This document shows positions 22,425-31,266 of a stretch of 64,000 nt of DNA, piece after piece. A program made the translations under genes and the position numbers. Position 1 is the first letter of the stretch. Every line of letters begins with the position of its first letter. The stretch spans positions 1,480,668 to 1,544,667 of the forward strand of contig NZ_GL833119.1 in assembly GCF_000185145.2 (NCBI RefSeq), given 5' to 3'. The DNA comes from Hoylesella oralis ATCC 33269. Lineage in GTDB: Bacteria > Bacteroidota > Bacteroidia > Bacteroidales > Bacteroidaceae. Under the pieces are notes generated by a model. That model searched no databases. It worked only from the letters and a program-made list of their open reading frames with translations, and was not told the origin of the DNA.

Positions 22425-25400
22425 ATGGAACCGGTAGAAATAGAGATTTTGTTAAAAGACCACCTGACGGACGGACTCAACAAGGCCGGCCTGTCAGCCG
22501 ACCAGCTGAAACGGAAGATACAGGCTGCATCGGAGGAGATTGTCAGCAAAATTGCCGAGCAGCGCTCCGTGATCGCCGGCATCGAGAATGACCTGAAAAA
22601 GCTCGAAGCGCAGTATGGCGCGATGAAGCCCGGCACCGCGCAGACGGAGCTGAAGGCCGAGGTCGACGCCTGCCGCATGGCCTTGGATGAGGAGCGCGGT
22701 GCCCTGAAACAGTTGGAGGCGCAGCACGTGCAGCTTGTCGAGGCAGCCAAGCGGGTGATGGCGGCAGATAAGGGCATGGCACAGAGTGCCGCGCAGGCGG
22801 GCACGCAGGCACAGACGGTGACGGAACGACTTCGGGAGCAGCGTCAGGTCGTCAGCCAGATACAACGCGACATCGGCGATCTGAAAGCCAAGTATGCAGC
22901 CGCCTCTTCGGATAAAGATAAAAAGATTTTTGGCGACGATCTTGATGCCGCCAAAATCGTGCTGAAAGAAGAAATCGGCGTGCTTCACAGCTTGGAGAGG
23001 CAACAGAAAAGCGCCGGCAGCTCGACCGTCAGGCTGACCACCCGCATGCGGCAGCTCAAAAATGAGATGACGCTGATGGCACAGGCCGGCAGGCAGGACA
23101 CGCAGGAGTATCGGGATTTGGAGGCGCAGGCAGCCAAGCTGCAGCAACAGCTCAATGCCACGAACAAGGCCATGAAAGTGCTTTCCTCTCCGAATGCCAA
23201 CTTTCAGGGTGTTGTCTCCGGTATCAACATGCTTACCGGCAGCCTGTCTGCCGGCATGGGTATCATGGCGTTTTTTAACCAAGAGAATGAAGACCTCATG
23301 CGCATACAGACCAAGCTGCAGGCCGTCATGAGCATTACGATCGGTCTGCAGCAGGTATCCTCGCAGTTGCTCAGCACTTCCGCCTTTCGTACCGTCACCC
23401 TGACGCGGCTGAAGAACCTGCTTACGGCAGCCAACGCGCGGCTGGCCGTCGCCTTGGGAATATCGAACACCGCCGCCACCGTACTCATGGGTACGCTGAC
23501 GCTCGGGCTGAGCGTTGCGATCACTGCGGGTATCGCCCTGTGGAACCGGTGGAGCGATTCACAGAGCAAAGCGGCTGAGGCAGCCAAGAAACTCGCGGAG
23601 ACGGAGGACTACGGCCGTGCCGTGATGCTCAAGACACGCTTCGAGATCGACACGACGAAGGAAGCCCTGAAAAATTTCACCGGCTCGAAGAAAGAGGAAA
23701 AGGCAAAGGTAGATGAGCTCAACCGTAAGTACGGCGAGGCAATGGGCTATTACGACACCGTAGCGCAATGGTACGACGTGCTGACACAGAAAGCGGAACA
23801 GTATATACAGATGCTGTTCTTGCAGGCCAAGGCGCAGGCGTTGGTCAACCAAGCCGTGGAAGCCGACAAGGAGGTTAATAAGCTCAAGGCCACGCCCGAC
23901 AAGGACGTGAAAGGTTATGCCGGCATCTTCACGCGCACTATGGCCATCGTCGGCGGTCTCGCCGCAGGGGTAAACCCTTGGGAAATGAATCGTGCCGTCG
24001 ATGCATCCAACAAACAAAACAAGGCGCTCAGAATTAAAGCGGCCGAGGCTGAAAGGGATAAGGCGCTGCAGGAGGCTAGGGAACTGCAGAAAAAATACGA
24101 CAAGATCGCCAAAACATTCGGCCTCGGCGGGCATACGGCGCCCGGAAAGACAGGCAAGACGACCGGCAACAATGAGCTCAAAGCCTTTGCCGAAGCCCAG
24201 TTGGCCGCCCGCAGGAAAATCGAAGACAACTATATAGTGCTGATCAAAGACGGCTACGAAAGAGAAAGAGAAGAAGCGAACTTGAATTTCGAACGGGAGA
24301 AGCAGCGTATCGCCGATGAGGAGAGTAAGCGCGAAGTTCTGTACAAGAAGCTGCGCAAGGCGGGTGCGAAGGTCACTCCCGCTCAGGAATATCAAATACA
24401 CGCGGATGCTGCCAAGCAGCGTGCGCAGGCCGCGGAAATATATGCCGCCAAACTTGCAGAGATTGGCAAGAAAGAAGAAGAGGACACGGCACGGAAGAAC
24501 AAGAAAGAAAAAGAAGAGCTGGATACGCTCTTGGGAAAATATCAAGATTACGATACACAGCGGCTGAATATAGAAAAACAGTTTGCCGAGGATGTGGAAG
24601 CACTGAACAAAAGACGGACTGCCGGCAACGCCTCGGAGATCGATGCAGCCATCGTTCAGGCTGCCAAGGTGCGCGACAAGCAGCTCAGAGAGGTGAACGA
24701 CAAGGAGATCGCCGAGATGAAAACCGACGCCTCGCTGCTGGTGGAACTCTTCGAGGACGCCTCGGGCAAAAGCGTTTCGGAAATAGAAAAGATCATCGCC
24801 AAAATAAAACTGCTCTTCCGGTATATGGACGGACAACGGCAAGGCTTGGCTGATGCCTCCGGCACCGTTGTCTTCCGGGATAAAAACGGCAAGCAAACCG
24901 AGCGCATTACAAAGGGCGATATCGCCGGTATAGGTATCACACCCGAACAGTACGAAAAGCTCAAGAAGTCGCCCGAAGCGCTGAAAGCGTTTATGGACCG
25001 GTATGAAAAGCTCAAAAAAACCGTACTCGATAAAAATCCTTTCAAAGCCCTTGCCGATGCGGTAAAGGAACTGTTTAAAAAGAATGAGGACGGGGATAAG
25101 GAAAAATCGCTGGAAGAAAAACTTATCAACCTCGGTAAGTCGGCAGCTGCCGCCGCAGATATGGTGGGAATTTTGGCAGGGCAGCTGTCCAAGGCCTTCG
25201 AGGCAGCAGACAATGACAGCATGGCTCAAAGCATGTCGGACGTACAGGACGTAATGTCCGCTGTCAGTGATATCGGAAAAGGCTTTGCCCAAGGGGGTGT
25301 CGTGGGCGGCATTGCAGTTGTGGCAGGGGAAGCCATCGGTTTTATAACCAAGGCCTTTTCGGCATCGGCACGGCACAAGGCTGCGCTGAAAGCCGTCATG

Positions 25401-26534
25401 AACGAGACCATCGCCCAGCAGCGGGAGTACAATCTGCTACTGATGCAGCAGAACCTCGAATACGAGCGCGGCACGACCATCTTCGGTACGGACAGCTACG
25501 GCAAGGCGCGCAACGCTATCAAGGTGATGAAGCAGGCCGTCGAAGAACTCAACGCCGCCCTGCGCGGCAGCGGCAAGAGCGATACGGGCTATTTTAAAGC
25601 TCTGGGTGCACGGATAGATATATATTCGGCAAGCCGGCGCAAGATGGCCGATGCCTACGCGGGGCTTGCCGACATCAGCATCGTGACGGGGCATAAGAAA
25701 ACCGGACTGTTCGGCTGGGGAAAGGGCAAAGACCTCTATTCCTCGGTACTCACCGTATACCCTCAGCTGATTTCCGCCAACGGCGAATTTAACGTCAGTC
25801 TGGCCGAAACGATTGTCAGCACGCGGCGTATGAGCGATGAGCACAAGGCGGCCCTGCAGAATATGATCAACCTTGCCAAAAAGCAGAAAGAAGCGTGGGA
25901 GGAAGTAAAGAATTATCTGACGAATGTCTTCGGGGAGTTCGGCAGCACGATCAGCGATGTACTCGAAGACGCTTTCAGAAACGGCACCGACGCCGGCAAG
26001 AACTTTGTCGACAAGATGGGCAGCCTGCTCGAAAAGCTGGGCAAGGACATGATCTACAGCGTGACCATAGCGCCGTACATCGAGCAGGCGCAGAAGAAGA
26101 TGCTTGAGGTGATGAAGAACGACAGCCTCGGCAGCGAGGCGAAGTTCGACAGTTACGTACGGATATTGGACAGTCTGACGGCAGGAGTGCTGAGCGATCA
26201 AGGCCGGTACGAGGAGCTCATGAAAAGGTTCAAGGAGATGGCGGCAAAAAAGGGTATCGACATCTTCGGCGCCGGTAAGGCATCACAGAGTGGAAAGAGC
26301 GGCAGCTTCGAGACGATGACACAGCAGCAGGGCACGAAGCTCGAGGGCTTGTTCACGAGCGGCCAGCGGCACTGGGCATCGATGGATGTAAGGCTCGAGG
26401 ACGTGGCCAGTAGGATGACGAGCGTGGCGGGGCGTTTGGCAAAGATCGAGGAGAACACCTCCCACTGCAAACGCTTGGACGAAATCGCACAAGACATTCA
26501 CGCTCTGAAAAAGGACGGTTTTCATTTACGGTAA
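22425..26534 (+). CDS. tape measure protein (1369 aa)
   Basis: Sets tail length and is ejected with the DNA. The N-terminal third is long coiled coil (SEEIVSKIAEQRSVIAGIEN...QLKNEMTLMAQ). Hydrophobic segments lie at about 352-372 (LMGTLTLGLSVAITAGIAL) and about 958-980 (GGIAVVAGEAIGFITKAF), as usual for membrane-inserting tape measures. The middle (about 600-740) is a charged helix rich in Lys/Glu. If 1.5 angstroms per residue applies, the tail would be about 205 nm long, which supports a long siphovirus tail. This is an estimate from family behaviour. No lysozyme domain is seen. Confidence 0.93.
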   Translation: MEPVEIEILLKDHLTDGLNKAGLSADQLKRKIQAASEEIVSKIAEQRSVIAGIENDLKKLEAQYGAMKPGTAQTELKAEVDACRMALDEERGALKQLEAQHVQLVEAAKRVMAADKGMAQSAAQAGTQAQTVTERLREQRQVVSQIQRDIGDLKAKYAAASSDKDKKIFGDDLDAAKIVLKEEIGVLHSLERQQKSAGSSTVRLTTRMRQLKNEMTLMAQAGRQDTQEYRDLEAQAAKLQQQLNATNKAMKVLSSPNANFQGVVSGINMLTGSLSAGMGIMAFFNQENEDLMRIQTKLQAVMSITIGLQQVSSQLLSTSAFRTVTLTRLKNLLTAANARLAVALGISNTAATVLMGTLTLGLSVAITAGIALWNRWSDSQSKAAEAAKKLAETEDYGRAVMLKTRFEIDTTKEALKNFTGSKKEEKAKVDELNRKYGEAMGYYDTVAQWYDVLTQKAEQYIQMLFLQAKAQALVNQAVEADKEVNKLKATPDKDVKGYAGIFTRTMAIVGGLAAGVNPWEMNRAVDASNKQNKALRIKAAEAERDKALQEARELQKKYDKIAKTFGLGGHTAPGKTGKTTGNNELKAFAEAQLAARRKIEDNYIVLIKDGYEREREEANLNFEREKQRIADEESKREVLYKKLRKAGAKVTPAQEYQIHADAAKQRAQAAEIYAAKLAEIGKKEEEDTARKNKKEKEELDTLLGKYQDYDTQRLNIEKQFAEDVEALNKRRTAGNASEIDAAIVQAAKVRDKQLREVNDKEIAEMKTDASLLVELFEDASGKSVSEIEKIIAKIKLLFRYMDGQRQGLADASGTVVFRDKNGKQTERITKGDIAGIGITPEQYEKLKKSPEALKAFMDRYEKLKKTVLDKNPFKALADAVKELFKKNEDGDKEKSLEEKLINLGKSAAAAADMVGILAGQLSKAFEAADNDSMAQSMSDVQDVMSAVSDIGKGFAQGGVVGGIAVVAGEAIGFITKAFSASARHKAALKAVMNETIAQQREYNLLLMQQNLEYERGTTIFGTDSYGKARNAIKVMKQAVEELNAALRGSGKSDTGYFKALGARIDIYSASRRKMADAYAGLADISIVTGHKKTGLFGWGKGKDLYSSVLTVYPQLISANGEFNVSLAETIVSTRRMSDEHKAALQNMINLAKKQKEAWEEVKNYLTNVFGEFGSTISDVLEDAFRNGTDAGKNFVDKMGSLLEKLGKDMIYSVTIAPYIEQAQKKMLEVMKNDSLGSEAKFDSYVRILDSLTAGVLSDQGRYEELMKRFKEMAAKKGIDIFGAGKASQSGKSGSFETMTQQQGTKLEGLFTSGQRHWASMDVRLEDVASRMTSVAGRLAKIEENTSHCKRLDEIAQDIHALKKDGFHLR

Positions 26535-26621
26535 GGAGGACTGATGGAAGAGAGATGAAGGATGAAAGATGAAGGACGATAACTGAATATTTTACTTTTT
26601 CACCCTTTAAAAAATAACGAT

Positions 26622-27089
26622 ATGAAGCATATATTGAGCGGACTGGCGACATTGAACGGCAAAGATTTGTGGGAGGAATACCACGTTTTTCTAAGGGAAG
26701 AGCGGCGTGGTGGCAAGGAGAACCTGCGAGCCATCCTCGCACCCTCCAAGATGAAAGAACACGTAGCCGTGGATATCAGAGAGCAGCAGGGCGAGAAATA
26801 CTCCGCCGATTTGCAGCCCCGATCGGCAGCGCGTGATGTGACGCTGAACTTCGCCTTGTCTGCCCCCACACGCGCAGAGTTTCTCACGCGTTACCGTAAT
26901 TTCGTTACAGCACTCAAAACCGGCGATAAAGGCTGGCTTACGTTCGAATTTCCTACGCTCGGTATCACGATGAAGATGTTTTGCGTGGAATTTCCCGACG
27001 GCTACGACGCTCTGTCGAGCCTTTGGGTGGAAGCGGCACAGGCCGGAGGGTTCAAGGTGAAATTCAGAGAACCTCAGCCGAGCTTCTGA
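26622..27089 (+). CDS. distal tail protein (Dit-like) candidate (155 aa)
   Basis: Small beta-rich protein between the tape measure and tail hub genes, the place of Dit in siphoviruses. Pattern: LNGKDLWEEYHVFL, SAARDVTLNFALSAPTRAEFLTRYRNFVTALKTGDKGWLTF, and a final LWVEAAQAGGFKVKFREP. The AARDVTLNF-x-F...LK...GW arrangement is familiar in Bacteroidales Mu-like phage tails. Dit hexamers form the hub to which tail fibres attach. Confidence 0.75.
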   Translation: MKHILSGLATLNGKDLWEEYHVFLREERRGGKENLRAILAPSKMKEHVAVDIREQQGEKYSADLQPRSAARDVTLNFALSAPTRAEFLTRYRNFVTALKTGDKGWLTFEFPTLGITMKMFCVEFPDGYDALSSLWVEAAQAGGFKVKFREPQPSF

Positions 27090-27103
27090 GAGCCTCTCCA
27101 CCG

Positions 27104-27126
27104 CCCCCTCTCCTGTAGGGAGGGGA
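27104..27126. repeat. REP-like palindrome between tail genes
   Basis: CCCCTCTCC-TGTA-GGGAGGGG, preceded by a CCACCGCC lead also seen at 7186. It lies in the gap before the tail hub gene. Confidence 0.6.
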
Positions 27127-27157
27127 GAAAAACATACATTTTAATTAAACGATAAAG

Positions 27158-29974
27158 ATGATAGACATATATTCACAGGACGGACAGCTGAAGTGCAGCG
27201 TGGAACCCGGCAGCAGCAGCGAGCAGCAGAAGGCATTGCAGGGTGACAACGTGCTGTCACTCTCTTTTACGTTGTACGAGGCCGTGATGCTCGACGTGAA
27301 CGACTATGCCGACTTCTGCGGCGAACGCTACTGGTCGGCGGAGCGATACCTGCCTAAGCAGATCAGCACCGTTGAATGGGCATACGACGTAAAGCTGTAC
27401 GGCATAGAAAGCCTGATCAGACGTTTTCTTGTGCTGCAGAACTCCGATGGCCAGAACGAAGCTGTCTTCACGCTGACGGCGCCGGCAAGGGAGCATGCCG
27501 CCATGATCATCGAAGCCATCAACAAGGGCATGGGCACGGCAAGGTGGAAGGTGGGTAGTGTGATTGCAACCGAGAACCTGACGATCGACTACGAAGGTAC
27601 TTACTGCAACGAGGGGCTGGAAAAGGTCGCCAAGGCAGCCGGCACGGAATACTGGTTCGAGGGCACGACGCTGAACATCTGCAGGGCGGAGACCGGCACG
27701 GAACTGGAACTCGGCTACGGCAGGGGGCTGACTTCGCTGGAGCGCGACGTGGCGGACAACGTGAAGTTTTATACAAGATTATTTCCCATCGGCAGCAGCC
27801 GCAACATCGATCCCTCGAAGTACGGTCATGCGCGGCTGCAACTGCCGGATGGAAAGCAATACGTCGACAAGGATGTGCAGAAATACGGTGTCATCCATCA
27901 CTACGAGGCGGAAGCATTCAAGGAAATCTATCCCAAGAGAATTGGAACTGTCAGCTCGGTTAGAAGCGTAAATAAGAAGGGGGATGACGGGAAAGAGTTT
28001 ACGATCTATTATTTCAAGGATGATGCCCTTTCTTTCGATCCGAACAAGTACGAACTGGCAGGAAAGGTTAAGCATGCGGTATTTCAAAGCGGAGAACTCG
28101 ACGGCCGGGACTTCGAGGTGAACTACGACAGCAGCAAGAAAGAGTTCGAAATCATCACGACGTGGCCCTACAAGGACGGAACGCAGCTACCCGGAGGCAT
28201 GCTGATACCCGCCAAGGGCGACAAGTATATCCTGTGGAACCTGCGGATGCCCGACGAATATTACCCGCCGGCGGAAAAGAAATTCCTGCAGGCCGTGGAA
28301 GCCTTCAACCGTGAGCATTACATCGATAGGTCGGTGTATAAAGCTCCTACCGATCACGTATGGGTGGAATACAACAATGCGGAATTGCTGATCGGCCGGC
28401 GCGTAAAGCTGTACAGCGATAAGTATTTTCCTGAAACCGGCTACCGCAGCAGCAGGATCACGAAGATAACCAGAAAAGTTACGCTGCCCTCGCAGGCAGA
28501 CTTGGAGATCAGCGATGCCCTGTCGACGGGTACCATGACCAAGATCGAGGACAGTATCGGAGAAGTAAAGTCGTATGCACGGCAGGCTGCATCAGCACTG
28601 CCCGACATCATCCGCACGATTGACGACACGCTACCCACGGACAACAATCTTTTTTCGGCCCGCAGAATACTGCAGGACTTTCTTGCCAAGGACCGCCCGG
28701 GAACACTGACGGAGCTTGTTACTTTCTTAAAAGGTATCGCCCTCGGTAAGAGCGGCGGGCACAGCCTCGACGCAACCGGCAGAGCTATCCTCCGCGCCAT
28801 CCTGTCGGATAACTACCGGAGTGGCGAGAGTGGTTTTGCGCTGTATAAAAACACCGACGGTACAACCCATCTGCAGGTAGACTACATAGAGGTGCTTCGA
28901 AAGGCGGTATTTGCCGTGCTGGAACGGCGCGAGCTCAGTCATGTAGGCGGCGACACCGTATTTTCAGGAGCGGGCTCGAAAATTACGAAGGTGGAGGACA
29001 CGCCCGACGGCTATAAATGCTATTTCCTTGCCGACGATGGTACCACGGCTACCCGTAACGAGTGGCAGGCGGACGATCAGGCCATGTGCCGTACGGACAA
29101 TATCAGGGCGGGGGTGCATGAGGGCGTCTCCAACCGGTACTACTGGCGTCGCGTGATTGCCATCGGCGACGATTATGTCGTACTGAGCAAAACAGACCGC
29201 GATTATACTACCGACGGGCAAGGACGTATCACGCATGACAGCGACGTACCGTCGGCCGGCGACAAGATCGTACAGTTCGGAAACCGCACCGACAAGTCGC
29301 GGCAGAACATCACCATGATCAGGGTACAGGGCGAGGATGCGGGTATCGTACAGTATGTAGGGGTGAACGGCTATACTTTAGAAGGCAAGCGTGTGTACAT
29401 TTCCTCGCCGGAGATGCACGAGGTGGCGGCAAAAACGTTCCGGCTGACAGACTACAACGGAGACGCTTACGATATACCGCTCGACAAAGGGCAGTGGCAG
29501 GAAGGACAGTCTTACTACTATCATGACCGTGTGTCGCACGACGGCAGCTATTGGTTGTGTACCATAGCGCCCGGACAAAGCACGACGGAGGAGCCGAAAG
29601 ACGGTTCTGCGGTATGGCAGAAGCAGGTGTCGCGCGGGGAGAAAGGCGATAAGGGCGAAGCGGCCATCGAACTGCACCTCGACATTGTCAGGGGCGACAT
29701 GTTTTACCGCGAGGGGCAGGGCTTTGTTGCCGAGCTCAAGGCGACCGTCATCCAAGGCGGCAAGGACCTCACGCCTACGCTGCACGCCTCGCAGATGGTA
29801 TGGACACGCGAGAGCGAAGACGCTGCGGGCGACGAAGAGTGGAACGCCCGCCACCGCGGCATCGGCGACAGCGTCACCATTACGACGGATGACCTGACGG
29901 AGGTCACTGCCGTTGTGCTCACGCTTTATAACAAGGACGGTACCCTGTCGGCATCCGAAGCGGTGACGTTCTGA
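27158..29974 (+). CDS. tail hub/endopeptidase-tail protein with chitin-binding-like and collagen-like parts (938 aa)
   Basis: Residues about 1-430 resemble the phage tail (Tal, gp27-hub) fold that caps the tail tube: VKLYGIESLIRRFLVLQ, WFEGTTLNICR, RLFPIGSSRN, LIGRRVKLYSD. About 450-650 is a linker. Residues about 778-815 (WQEGQSYYYHDRVSHDGSYW...EEP...W) match the carbohydrate-binding CBM5/12 (chitin-binding type 3) pattern. A short collagen-like GEKGDKGEA follows at about 828. It probably carries receptor or glycan binding at the tail tip. No peptidase residues can be assigned, so the hub call stands on fold pattern and position. Confidence 0.82.
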   Translation: MIDIYSQDGQLKCSVEPGSSSEQQKALQGDNVLSLSFTLYEAVMLDVNDYADFCGERYWSAERYLPKQISTVEWAYDVKLYGIESLIRRFLVLQNSDGQNEAVFTLTAPAREHAAMIIEAINKGMGTARWKVGSVIATENLTIDYEGTYCNEGLEKVAKAAGTEYWFEGTTLNICRAETGTELELGYGRGLTSLERDVADNVKFYTRLFPIGSSRNIDPSKYGHARLQLPDGKQYVDKDVQKYGVIHHYEAEAFKEIYPKRIGTVSSVRSVNKKGDDGKEFTIYYFKDDALSFDPNKYELAGKVKHAVFQSGELDGRDFEVNYDSSKKEFEIITTWPYKDGTQLPGGMLIPAKGDKYILWNLRMPDEYYPPAEKKFLQAVEAFNREHYIDRSVYKAPTDHVWVEYNNAELLIGRRVKLYSDKYFPETGYRSSRITKITRKVTLPSQADLEISDALSTGTMTKIEDSIGEVKSYARQAASALPDIIRTIDDTLPTDNNLFSARRILQDFLAKDRPGTLTELVTFLKGIALGKSGGHSLDATGRAILRAILSDNYRSGESGFALYKNTDGTTHLQVDYIEVLRKAVFAVLERRELSHVGGDTVFSGAGSKITKVEDTPDGYKCYFLADDGTTATRNEWQADDQAMCRTDNIRAGVHEGVSNRYYWRRVIAIGDDYVVLSKTDRDYTTDGQGRITHDSDVPSAGDKIVQFGNRTDKSRQNITMIRVQGEDAGIVQYVGVNGYTLEGKRVYISSPEMHEVAAKTFRLTDYNGDAYDIPLDKGQWQEGQSYYYHDRVSHDGSYWLCTIAPGQSTTEEPKDGSAVWQKQVSRGEKGDKGEAAIELHLDIVRGDMFYREGQGFVAELKATVIQGGKDLTPTLHASQMVWTRESEDAAGDEEWNARHRGIGDSVTITTDDLTEVTAVVLTLYNKDGTLSASEAVTF

Positions 29975-29977
29975 CGG

Positions 29978-30018
29978 CATTCGAACAATAATAAAACAGC
30001 AATAAAATAACATTCAAA
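29978..30018. repeat. phased TTTRAAC repeat array (copy 4)
   Basis: TTCGAAC (29980), TAAAAC (29992), TAAAAT (30003) and TTCAAA (30013) are 10-12 bp apart, in the gap before the 30033 gene. Confidence 0.5.
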
Positions 30019-30032
30019 TCAAAAAAATCATT

Positions 30033-31190
30033 ATGGCAGAAGTAAGAGCTAAAAACAGAGTGGTATTCAAGCGCATCGTCGACGGGCGCACGTTGAATTT
30101 CGTGCTGAATCCTGACCGGTCGACAACGCAGGTGGTCTCCAAGGACCCCAAGGCTTTCAATCCCGATTTTTCGCAGCCGTCCACGCCGCTGTTTATCGCA
30201 CCGGTACTCACCGTGAGCGGCGGTGGCGGAACGAACCAAGTGAAAGGCACGTGCAGCTGGTATGCCAACGGGGCGAAAATCACATCGGGACAGAACGGCT
30301 ACACCGTCGAAACGAGCGGGCAGTACCGCCTGAAGCTGTCGGCCAACCCCTCTGTACCTACGACGCTCATCCGCTGCGAGTACGTCTACCGTGCCGCCGA
30401 CAGCGGACTGGAAACCACCGTCAGCGCGAGCATCACCCTGCAGCAGGTAGAGAATGCCGGCACGGTAATCATGGCAGCTATCGACGCGCCGTCGCTCATT
30501 TTTCAGACAACCAATAACGAGGTGAAGAACCTTGCTTTCAAGGGACGCATGCTGCGCGGGGCGACCGACGATACGACGAACGTCGAATACCGGTGGGAGA
30601 TTACCGGTGCGAACGGCAACTTTTATCCCATCGTCGCAGCCACGGCGCCGGCCGGCAGCGGGCTGCCCGCGGGCAACCTGTTCGGCGGGGTGAATACCCA
30701 GACGCTCACGGTGAGCTCGAAGGCCGTACTGAACGTGGCCACGATACGCCTGACAGTGAAAGATACCGACGCGTCGAGCTCCACGTTCGGCAAGACGGCG
30801 CAGGCGGTGGTAAGCGTGCTCGATGCCACCGATCCCTTCGAACTCAACATGGATTTGCCGCAGGGCGATGCCATGAGCAACGGCAGCGCCGGCCTGCCGA
30901 TGATTTTCTCTCTGTGGCAGGGCGGCAAGGAGGTCGCCGACGCTTTCTATACAGGCAAGACCATCCGGTTCTGGCGCTGCACTGAAGCCGGTGCGAAAGA
31001 TGCGACGTTTGCCCCTCCGGCAGGCGACTTCCCCGGATGGACGGTCGGCACGGCGGCAGCGGCCGGAGAAATATCGCAGAGCTTTGCTGCCGGCAAGTCG
31101 GCAAAGGCAAACCGTACTGTAACCATAAAGCCTGCGCACCTGCTTGCAGGGCAGCTGACGGCATTCGAGGCACAGGCGGAGTTCGATTAG
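30033..31190 (+). CDS. tail fibre/Ig-like repeat protein (385 aa)
   Basis: A beta-rich extracellular-style protein with Gly/Thr/Ser-rich Ig-like repeats (SGGGGTNQVKGTCSWYANG, TVSASITLQ, LTVKDTDASSSTFGKTA). The first 40 residues (MAEVRAKNRVVFKRIVDGRT) match in pattern the N-terminus of the next gene (MKVQAKSRVVIRRAPKDGEA), which suggests a shared docking module on the tail. It is probably an adhesin or tail-tip decoration. Its stop codon lies inside a heptamer repeat. Confidence 0.7.
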   Translation: MAEVRAKNRVVFKRIVDGRTLNFVLNPDRSTTQVVSKDPKAFNPDFSQPSTPLFIAPVLTVSGGGGTNQVKGTCSWYANGAKITSGQNGYTVETSGQYRLKLSANPSVPTTLIRCEYVYRAADSGLETTVSASITLQQVENAGTVIMAAIDAPSLIFQTTNNEVKNLAFKGRMLRGATDDTTNVEYRWEITGANGNFYPIVAATAPAGSGLPAGNLFGGVNTQTLTVSSKAVLNVATIRLTVKDTDASSSTFGKTAQAVVSVLDATDPFELNMDLPQGDAMSNGSAGLPMIFSLWQGGKEVADAFYTGKTIRFWRCTEAGAKDATFAPPAGDFPGWTVGTAAAAGEISQSFAAGKSAKANRTVTIKPAHLLAGQLTAFEAQAEFD

Positions 31191-31240
31191 GGATCAGGGA
31201 TTAGAGATTAGGGATTAGGGATTAGAGATTAGAGATTAGA
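31185..31240. repeat. eight tandem heptamers GATTAGR
   Basis: GATTAGG, GATCAGG, GATTAGA, GATTAGG, GATTAGG and three more GATTAGA run head to tail. The first copy includes the TAG stop of the preceding gene. Similar low-order spacers (GATGAAAG-type) lie at 17404-17420, 18495-18535 and 26543-26575. Confidence 0.85.
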
Positions 31241-31266
31241 GTAAAACGATTAATGATAATTGAAAA

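Noticed and set aside
23559..25376. 605-aa minus-strand open frame opposite the tape measure
   Set aside because: It is a shadow of the tape measure codon bias: no promoter, no ribosome site and no recognisable domain, and the sense gene is strongly supported.
29919..31139. 406-aa minus-strand open frame opposite the fibre gene
   Set aside because: It is also antisense to a well-supported gene, lacks a start signal and has no domain.
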